NCBI GenBank assembly: GCA_963752505.1
Contig: CAVVYM010000009.1
Span: 205,155-269,154, forward strand
Source: JACJWR01 sp963752505
Lineage (GTDB): Bacteria; Actinomycetota; Actinomycetes; S36-B12; UBA10799
DNA length: 64,000 bases
Reading direction: 5' to 3'
Part shown: positions 33,298 to 41,245 of the stretch, piece by piece
How the letters are laid out: the number at the start of each line of letters is the position of its first letter
How positions within the stretch are numbered: position 1 is the stretch's first letter
Position numbers and translations under genes: made by a program
The notes under the pieces: generated by a model
Seen by the model: the letters and a program-made list of their open reading frames with translations, nothing else
What the model was told of the DNA's origin: nothing
Database searches by the model: none

Positions 33298-33589
33298 GCA
33301 CCGCGTACCAGGGCTGTGAACCGAGCCCCGCTGTGGCCTGATGAGGGACGATCAACGTCCCCCATCAGGCCACACTTCGTTGCTCACGACGACGGAAAGC
33401 ACGGCCAAGATCAAGGCCAAATCGCGAATTCAGGGCGCCATGGCCCTCCAGTCCTGACCGTCGTGGGCCGATACACAGGTGAGATGCCCGCGACTGGGTA
33501 AATTGCCGACGAGGTGGTGAAGCCCTAGCCAGGCGGGCAATCGGCGGCGAGAATGGCCGGGATGACCCTGAAGCAGGTGGTGATTGGCA
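33298..33589. other. Intergenic region between fadB and the repeat/RCC1 gene
   Basis: It holds the terminator at 33332-33374 and presumably the promoter of the surface-protein gene. A short inverted repeat (ATTGCC at 33502-33507, GGCAAT at 33536-33541) lies 50-90 nt upstream of the ATG. No known riboswitch core was recognised. Confidence 0.5.
33332..33374. terminator. Hairpin terminator after fadAB
   Basis: TGTGGCCTGATG-GGGACG and CGTCCC-CATCAGGCCACA form a nearly perfect stem of about 18 bp with a small loop (ATCAA). It begins 35 nt after the fadB stop. No T-tract follows, as is common in actinobacteria. Confidence 0.7.
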
Positions 33590-36109
33590 ATGACTCGGGT
33601 GGCCGCGAGGAGTTCGGTCATTCTCATGCTCGCTGCGTTCCTGCTTGCCCTCGCCCCACTGAGTGCAAGCGGCGCAAGCGCTGTTTCGCCTGGGCTTGCG
33701 GCCAGGTCCACGGCCGACCTCGCGGTCTCAATCGGCGTTGACCCCGACGACTACCAGGCGTTGACCCCCGCCCGCCTACTCGACACCCGCTCCAGCCAGG
33801 GCACCATCGACGGCAACGGCCCCACCGGCGCGGTCGGACCCGGCGACACCATCACCGTGCCCATCACCGGCCGCGCCGGACTGCCCACCACCGGAGTCGA
33901 CGCCGTCGTCGTCAACCTCACCGCCACCAACCCCACCACCGGCGGCTACGCCACCGCCTGGCCCACCGGCACCACCCGCCCCCTGGCCTCCAACCTCAAC
34001 TTCACCGCCGGACAAACCCTGCCCAACCTCGCCATCGTCAAAATCGGCGACAACGGATCCATCAACCTCTACAACAACACCGGCACAACCGACTTCATCG
34101 CCGACATCGCCGGCTGGTTCCCCACCACCGACGACTACCAGGCGTTGACCCCCGCCCGCCTACTCGACACCCGCTCCAGCCAGGGCACCATCGACGGCAA
34201 CGGCCCCACCGGCGCGGTCGGACCCGGCGACACCATCACCGTGCCCATCACCGGCCGCGCCGGACTGCCCACCACCGGAGTCGACGCCGTCGTCGTCAAC
34301 CTCACCGCCACCAACCCCACCACCGGCGGCTACGCCACCGCCTGGCCCACCGGCACCACCCGCCCCCTGGCCTCCAACCTCAACTTCACCGCCGGACAAA
34401 CCCTGCCCAACCTCGCCATCGTCAAAATCGGCGACAACGGACTCCATCAACCTCTACAACAACACCGGCACAACCGACTTCATCGCCGACATCGCCGGCT
34501 GGTTCCCCACCACCGACGACTACCAGGCGTTGACCCCCGCCCGCCTACTCGACACCCGCTCCAGCCAGGGCACCATCGACGGCAACGGCCCCACCGGCGC
34601 GGTCGGACCCGGCGACACCATCACCGTGCCCATCACCGGCCGCGCCGGACTGCCCACCACCGGAGTCGACGCCGTCGTCGTCAACCTCACCGCCACCAAC
34701 CCCACCACCGGCGGCTACGCCACCGCCTGGCCCACCGGCACCACCCGCCCCCTTGCCTCCAACCTCAACTTCACCGCCGGACAAACCCTGCCCAACCTCG
34801 CCATCGTCAAAATCGGCGACAACGGCTCCATCAACCTCTACAACAACAACGGCACAACCGACTTCATCGCCGACATCGCCGGCTGGTTCCCCACCACCGA
34901 CGCGGCGGCAGCACCACCCGAGCCCGTCCCGGCTCCCTCCACCCCCGCTCCGGCCCCGTCAACGCCCGAACCCACGCCGACACCGACGGTTCCCGCACCG
35001 GTCACGCCGACACCGGTGTCGCCCACCCCTGTCGCCCCTACCCCACCCCCGCCAGCCGTGGAGCCCATCATCACCGCCGGTGACACACACTCCTGCATGG
35101 TTGATTCGCTGGGCCGGTTGAGTTGCTGGGGTGACAACACCTTCGGACAACTCGGAATCGGAACCACCACCGCCCAACTGCGCCCCACCGTGGTCGGCGG
35201 AATATCCAATCCCAGTGCAGTTGCCGCGGGTTGGGCGCACACATGCGCGCTGCTTTCCGACGGCAAAGTGAAGTGCTGGGGCGAGAACAGTTCGGGGCAG
35301 CTCGGAGACGGCACCACCACCACGCGAACGGCGCCGGTGGCAGTCACGGGTATCAGTAACGCAATTGAAATCACCGCCGGCGAGGACCACACCTGCGCGC
35401 TCCTCGCAAGTGGCGAGGTGGCGTGCTGGGGCGCCAACTGGATCGGCCAACTGGGCGATGGGTCAAAGTCGAATCGCACCAGTCCCGTCAAGGCAGCGGG
35501 CATCAGTTCCGCGACCGAACTCAAGGCTGGATGGGGGCACACCTGTGCCGTCCTCGCAGACGGCACGGTGCGGTGCTGGGGCGACAACTGGTCGGGCGCG
35601 ATTGGGGACGGCACGACCACCGACCGCTCGGTTCCCACCATGGTGCGCAACCTCACCGGAGTCGTGGGATTGTCCACCGGCCACGATCACAACTGCGTCA
35701 TCGTGAACGGGGGTCAGGTCAAGTGCTGGGGCGACAACATGTCGGGCCAACTCGGCGACGGCTCCACCGCAATCGGCCTGCACCGGTCAACGTTGCCGGT
35801 GTCACCGGGGCAGTGGAGCTCGCAGCCGGCTACGGTCACTCGTGCGCGGTTCGCAACGACGGCAGCGTGCTCTGCTGGGGCGACAACTGGTACGGCCAAC
35901 TCGGCAATGCATCCAACGCAAACTCACCGACACCGGTGGCGGCACAGGGTGTGGCCGGTGCCGTCGCCATCACCGCCGGATACGGCCACACCTGCGCCGT
36001 CTCCCAAAATCGTGAAGTCTTCTGCTGGGGAGCCAACTACGGCGGCTCCCTCGGAGATGGCACGGTAGCGGACCGCTCGAGCCCTGTCCGGCTCACAGGC
36101 GTCTCCTAG
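33590..36109 (+). CDS. Secreted triple-repeat / RCC1-propeller protein with two frameshifts
   Basis: A large exported protein: signal peptide (SSVILMLAAFLLALAPLSASG), three ~128-residue repeats (YQALTPARLLDTRSSQG; VVVNLTATNPTTGG; ASNLNFTAGQTLPNLAIV; DFIADIAGWFP), a Pro/Thr linker, then seven RCC1-like blades, each with CWG(D/E/A)N...GQLG and HTCAL. The repeat type is common in actinobacterial surface proteins; RCC1-like propellers mediate binding. An extra base at 34441 and a missing base near 35766-35771 split it; repaired, it has 840 codons. ATG 33590 follows TTG 33584. The stop overlaps the helicase stop in a CTAG. Ligand unknown; an adhesion or matrix role is inference. Confidence 0.85.
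33746..34898 (+). repeat. Three tandem 384-bp repeats within the surface-protein gene
   Basis: Units begin at 33746, 34130 and 34515 (each GACGACTACC...). Copies are identical except for a few bases: GGATCC / GGACTCC / GGCTCC near the end, one synonymous change in unit 3 (CTGGCC to CTTGCC) and ACC to AAC in unit 3. Even synonymous sites match, so duplication or gene conversion is recent. The 1-nt insertion at 34441 makes unit 2 385 bp. Confidence 0.95.
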
Positions 36110-38662
36110 AACGAATCCACGCCGACAACCCTGATGACGGCTTCGCCGCGTTCGTCGCTGGCCGCCAAGTCGACCTCGGCACTGATTCCCCAGTCGTGGT
36201 CCTCGGCGGGATCGTCGAACGTCTGCCGGACGCGCCAGCGACCGTCGGTGGATTCGATTGCCAACAGGTGAGGCCCGCGCGCTGCCGGCCCCAACCCCAC
36301 CTGGTCGTACTCCGCGAAGTACCCGGCCATGGCCGACTCCCAGCGTTCAGCGTCCCAACCAGACGCGGCATCTAGTTCCCCTAGGTCGGACCATTTGCGC
36401 AGGGCCGCAAGTTCCACCCGACGGAACATGGCATTGCGCACCAGCACGCGAAAGGCCCGGGCGTTGGCAGTGATCGGCGGCGGCCCGTCACTCTCACCCG
36501 GCCGGACGAGCACCGGTGTGGGACCCGCGGGGTGGACGAGCTGCTCCCACTCGTCCAGCAGACTCGAGTCGACTTGTCTGACGAGTTCACCCAGCCAGGC
36601 GATGATGTCGTCGAGTTCCTCGTCCCGCGACTCCTCGGGCACGGTGCTGCGCAGTGCCTTGTAGGCGTCTGCCAGGTAGCGCAGGACGATTCCCTCGGCG
36701 GCCGAAATCTTGTTGTAGCTGATGTACTCGGTGAAGGTCATCGCCAACTCGTAGATCTCGCGAGCCACCGACTTCGGCCTGAGCGGCGAACCCAACACCC
36801 AGGGATGGCTCTCAGCATAGATGTCGTAGGCCGTCTCGAGGACATCCTCGAGGGGCTTGGGCCACGTGATGTCCTCGAGCAGCTCCATGCGCTCTTCGTA
36901 CTCGATGCCGTCGGCCTTCATCTGCGCGACGGCCTCTCCCCGCGCCCGGTTTCGTTGGGCAAAGACGACAGGCCGCGGGTCCTCCAAGGTCGCCTCGATG
37001 ACCGAGAGCACATCGAGGGCATAGGTTTCGGACTCCACATCGAGCAACTCGACCGCTGCCAGGGCGAAGGTCGACAATGGCTGGTTCAACGCGAAGTCAA
37101 CCTGGAGGTCGTCGACCAGGCGCCACGACAGTTCCGTGGTTCCACCCTCGCCGCCGGGGACAGTCGTCACCTCGATGACTCCCGCAGTGACCAACGACTC
37201 CTGGATCGCCACGGCCCGTTCGCGCCAGCGATCCTGCGACTCCTCGTCCTCGTCGTTGTTCGTGAGCAGGTACTCGAGGGCAGCGGCCGGGTGTTCACGC
37301 CGGGCGAGGTTGATGAGCATCGCATGGGTCACGCGGAACTTGGATTCCAGCGACTCCGGCTGGGCGGCGACGCAACCGTTCGTGCGTCGCCTTGCCATAG
37401 GACGGGATGCCCTCTGGTGGCTTCTTGCGAACTACTCGCCGCCGCTTCTTCGGGTCGTCGCCAGCCTTCGCGAGGAGGCGTTCGTTTTCAATCTCATGCT
37501 CGGGCGCCTGCACCACAACCAGGCCCTCGGAATCGAAGCCGGCCCGGCCGGCTCGCCCGGCAATCTGGTGGAACTCCCGAGCTCGCAGCAACCGCATGCG
37601 CCGTCCGTCGAACTTGACCAGTGAAGTGATCAACACCGTGCGAATCGGCACGTTGATGCCGACCCCGAGTGTGTCCGTACCGCACACCACCTTGAGCAAC
37701 CCGGCCTTGGTCAGTTGCTCCACCAACCGCCGGTAGCGCGGCAGCATGCCTGCGTGGTGCACACCGATGCCATGGCGGACGAGTCGGGTGAGAGTTCGCC
37801 CAAAGCCGGCGGTGAAGCGAAAGCCGCCGATGGCCGCCGCGATTTCCTGCTTCTCCTCGCGGGTGCATACGTTGATGCTCATCATCGCTTGCGCCCGCTC
37901 AAGGGCGGCGGCCTGCGTGCTGTGCACGATATAGATCGGAGCCTGCTGATCGTTCAGGAGCACTTCGATCGTCTCGTGAATTGGTCGAATCGAGTACTCG
38001 AAAGTCAGCGGCACGGGGCGCTCACCGCCGGCCACCAGCACTGTGGACCGCCCGGTGCGTTCTTCGATGTCGGTGCTCAGCCGTTCAACGTCGCCCAGCG
38101 TGGCTGACATGAGCAGAAACTGGGCATCAACCAATTCGATGAGCGGGATCTGCCACGCCCACCCGCGGTCGCGGTCCGCGTAGTAGTGGAACTCGTCCAT
38201 GCAGACGAGGTCGACGTCAGCGCCCGCACCTTCACGCAGGGCGGTGTTGGCCAGGATTTCGGCTGTGGCGCAGATGATAGGAGCGTCCGAATTGACTGAC
38301 GCGTCACCGGTGATCATGCCGACATTCTCGGGACCAAACAGATCGCAGAGGTCGAAGAACTTCTCCGACACCAGAGCTTTGACCGGGGCGGTGTAGTAGC
38401 TCCGCCGACCAGTCGCGACAGCCTGCAGAATCGCACCGACAGCGACCAGACTCTTGCCTGAACCGGTGGGGGTCGCGAGGATCACGTGCGAGCCCGCGGC
38501 CAACTCGATGAGCGCGTCCTCCTGCGCAGGGTAGAGCGCCAGGCCGGTGCTCAATGCCCAGTCGCTGTAGGCCTCCAGGACGTCTTCCGGAGACGGCTCG
38601 CCCTCGATTGACCACTCTCCGAGGAGGTTGCCTAGCGGGGCAGTATCAACAGCAGGGGTCAC
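36106..38662 (-). CDS. DEAD/DEAH-box helicase with DUF3516 domain, frameshifted
   Basis: A superfamily 2 helicase. The N-terminal part has Walker A ATPTGSGKSLVA, DEFHYYAD (motif II), LMSATLGD (III) and HQIAGRAGRAGFD (VI). The C-terminal part is the actinobacterial DUF3516 domain (ESKFRVTHAMLINLARR...). Two reading frames meet at 37365-37376: ...YGKATHERL then VAAQPESLESKFRV. Removing one C in TTGCGTCGCC gives one ORF of 852 codons, the expected single protein. The relation to Ski2-like RNA helicases is by motif only; substrate unknown. Start is GTG 38662. Confidence 0.9.
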
Positions 38663-38727
38663 AGCCCCAGCATGTCACGGAGCCCCGACATGCAGCACGG
38701 CCCGCTAGCGGTGATGGCGCGGTCGCG

Positions 38728-40638
38728 TCACCCTGAGATGGAGTGGACGGCTTCGGCGATTCCCTCGGCCGTGAGTCCAAAGGAGGCCAGCATCGCCGGC
38801 CGCTTGCCGGTGAGCAAGAACTCCTGCGGGATCCCCAGGTTGAGGGTGCGCGCAGCAACACCGGATTCGGCCAGCACGTGCGAAACCACCGCGCCCACCC
38901 CGGATCTGCGGCCACCGTCCTCGACGGTCACCACCAGACCGAAGCCGCCCATCTCATCGCTTCCCCGCACCAAGTCCACGATGCCGTCAGGCACCGGAAG
39001 CACCCAGCCCGGATCCACTACCCACGCATCGAGGCCCTCCGCCGCAAGCTTCTCCGCCGCGCCGATGCACTCGCCCACCAGTGCGCCGATGCTGACGATC
39101 AGCACCCGCCGTTCGCCATCGCCAGCGTCACCTCGAGTCGCTTCGCTGCGGTAGAGCACGTCGAGGCCACCCACCGAATCGAGGGCCTCGACCGGCTCGG
39201 GCAGGGAACCCTTCGGATACCGCACGACTGTCGGTCCGTCGTCAATGGCAACTGCCTGGCGCAACTGCTCGCGCAGCCGAACGCCGTCTCGTGGCGCAGC
39301 CACCCGCACCCCGGGCACCATCGCCAGCATCGACAGATCCCACATGCCGTTGTGGCTTGCGCCATCCTCGCCGGTGACACCAGATCGGTCCAGCGCGAAG
39401 GTGACGGCCTGGCCGTGCAGTGCGCAGTCCATGAGCACCTGGTCGAAGGCCCGGTTGAGGAAGGTGGCGTAGAGGGCCACCACCGGGTGAAGCCCGCCGT
39501 AGGCCATGCCCGCAGCTGACGTAGCCGCGTGCTGTTCGGCGATTCCGACGTCGAAGAAGCGGTCCGGGAACTCAGCGGCGAACTCGACCAACCCCGTTGG
39601 CCCGGGCATGGCCGCGGTGATGGCCACGACGTCGGATCGTTTCCGCGCGATCTCGATCAACTCAGCGGCGAACACTCCGGTCCAGGTCGCCCCCGCCTTG
39701 GCGAGCGGCACCCCGGTATCGGGGTTGATCTGGCCCACACCGTGGAAACGGTCGGCGTCGTCGGCCTCCGCAGGCGCATAGCCGCGGCCCTTCTCAGTGA
39801 TTGCGTGCACGATGACGGGTCCGTTGAAGGCACGGGCACGCGTGAGTGCTGACTCGACGTCGGCCACGTCGTGGCCGTCGACCGGTCCGATGTACTTCAG
39901 TCCGAGATCCTCGAACATCCCCTGTGGAGCGACAACGTCCTTGATGCCCTTCTTCACTCCATGCAGGGTTCCGTAGGCGGGGCGTCCAACGACGGGGGTG
40001 CTCGACAGCACCCGGCGCCCCCAGTCGAGCACGCGCTCGTAGTTCTCGGTGGTACGCAAAGTGGCCAGATGATCGGCAAGACCGCCGATCGTGGGTGAAT
40101 AGGACCGCTCGTTGTCGTTGACCACGATAATCACCTGGCGATCAGCGCCGGCGATGTTGTTCAGAGCCTCCCAGGCCATGCCACCGGTCAGTGCCCCGTC
40201 GCCGATCACGGCGACCACCCTGCGACGGCCCAACTCCCCCGTTGCCTCCCACGCTTTCGCGAGGCCGTCGGCCCAGGACAGAGCGGTCGAGGCGTGTGAA
40301 TTCTCGATGATGTCGTGCGGGCTCTCCGAACGGCTGGGGTATCCCGATAGTCCGCCCGGCTGGCGCAGAGTATCGAACCCACTCGCCCGGCCGGTGACGA
40401 TCTTGTGGACGTAGGACTGGTGGCCCGTATCCCACAGCAAGGCGTCGGTGGGCGAATCGAACACCCGGTGCAGCGCCAAGGTGAGTTCCACGACACCCAG
40501 ATTGGGCCCGAGGTGCCCACCGGTGCGCGACACGCGTTGCACCAGGAAGGTGCGGATCTCCGCAGCCAACTCGTCCAGTTCCGGGTAGGTCAAGGGCGTG
40601 AGATCACCCGGTCCCGACAAATCCTCGACTCGAGTCAC
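38728..40638 (-). CDS. dxs: 1-deoxy-D-xylulose-5-phosphate synthase Dxs
   Basis: A thiamine-diphosphate enzyme of 636 residues that condenses pyruvate and glyceraldehyde 3-phosphate, the first step of the MEP isoprenoid pathway. Visible: GHLGPNLGVVELTLALH and DTGHQSYVHKI at the N-terminus, the ThDP/Mg motif GDGALTGGMAWEALNN, and EQHAATSAAGMAYGG in the transketolase-like middle domain. GTG 40638 is chosen because GAGG lies 5 nt upstream; the frame open to 40668 lacks such a site. Confidence 0.96.
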   Translation of the reverse strand: MTRVEDLSGPGDLTPLTYPELDELAAEIRTFLVQRVSRTGGHLGPNLGVVELTLALHRVFDSPTDALLWDTGHQSYVHKIVTGRASGFDTLRQPGGLSGYPSRSESPHDIIENSHASTALSWADGLAKAWEATGELGRRRVVAVIGDGALTGGMAWEALNNIAGADRQVIIVVNDNERSYSPTIGGLADHLATLRTTENYERVLDWGRRVLSSTPVVGRPAYGTLHGVKKGIKDVVAPQGMFEDLGLKYIGPVDGHDVADVESALTRARAFNGPVIVHAITEKGRGYAPAEADDADRFHGVGQINPDTGVPLAKAGATWTGVFAAELIEIARKRSDVVAITAAMPGPTGLVEFAAEFPDRFFDVGIAEQHAATSAAGMAYGGLHPVVALYATFLNRAFDQVLMDCALHGQAVTFALDRSGVTGEDGASHNGMWDLSMLAMVPGVRVAAPRDGVRLREQLRQAVAIDDGPTVVRYPKGSLPEPVEALDSVGGLDVLYRSEATRGDAGDGERRVLIVSIGALVGECIGAAEKLAAEGLDAWVVDPGWVLPVPDGIVDLVRGSDEMGGFGLVVTVEDGGRRSGVGAVVSHVLAESGVAARTLNLGIPQEFLLTGKRPAMLASFGLTAEGIAEAVHSISG

Positions 40639-40873
40639 AGTTCCTCTTTCGCGTCGCCGTCCCGGCACGGTTGCGGTGTCGGCCCCATTCCGAGGAGTTT
40701 ACGCCGCTCCAGCAACCAGAGCACCTCACTGGCCCGGTTCGCGTGGCCGATGCGGATCGCACCCGGCCAAGGTCGGGGGTTGATGCCCGGTTTCACTGCG
40801 GCTCACAGTCGGCCAATGGGGCCGATGTGAGCCGAAAAGCCCGACCCATACCCGCAGTCGCCGACGCACCTCC

Positions 40874-41245
40874 TCACAGCCGCTCCACCCACCGGCGACC
40901 GCCAAGCGCCTCAGATACCAGTCTGATCTCGCGCACCAGCCGAGCGAGTCGAACCCCTTCGAATTCGAGCGCCCGCAGCACCTCATCGACCGCGGTGGGG
41001 TCGAGGTCGCCGCTCAACTCTCGCCGGCAACTCGCATAGGCCTCGCGTGACGACTGGAGCGCGCCGGCGGCGTAGTGCTCCACGGCGAAGGCCAAGGCAC
41101 TGGGGTGGTGGCGAAACACCGGATGAAGCCGGAACTCAGGCGGCGCGTTGTCGAGCAACCACAACACAGCCCGCTCCGTGAACTGACCCGAATCCGGTGG
41201 CGGCACCCCGTTGGGCCAGCCAGGTGGCGCCGCGGGCCGGCTCAC
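40874..41245 (-). CDS. Conserved hypothetical protein coupled to acnA
   Basis: A 123-residue soluble, mostly helical protein. It has RHHPSALAFAVEHYAAGALQSSREAY and LRALEFEGVRLARLVREIRLVSEALGG; no catalytic motif is recognised. Its GTG overlaps the acnA stop by 4 nt (GTGA), so it is co-translated with aconitase. Similar small ORFs sit after acnA in other actinobacteria (recalled). Function unknown. The 235 bp between it and dxs show no gene. Confidence 0.75.
   Translation of the reverse strand: MSRPAAPPGWPNGVPPPDSGQFTERAVLWLLDNAPPEFRLHPVFRHHPSALAFAVEHYAAGALQSSREAYASCRRELSGDLDPTAVDEVLRALEFEGVRLARLVREIRLVSEALGGRRWVERL

Noticed and set aside
33480..33590. c-di-GMP riboswitch before the repeat/RCC1 gene
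   Set aside because: Fragments such as AAGCC and GCCAGGCGGG recall the GEMM motif, but the GCAAACC and GACGCAAAGCC core elements are missing.
33746..34898. CRISPR array or transposon repeats
   Set aside because: The repeats are 384 bp, directly adjacent without spacers, and code for a protein domain.
36106..37398. Separate gene starting at the internal ATG (430 codons)
   Set aside because: Its N-terminal codons read MARRRTNGC in the wrong frame for the family; the helicase motor joins the domain after a one-base repair.
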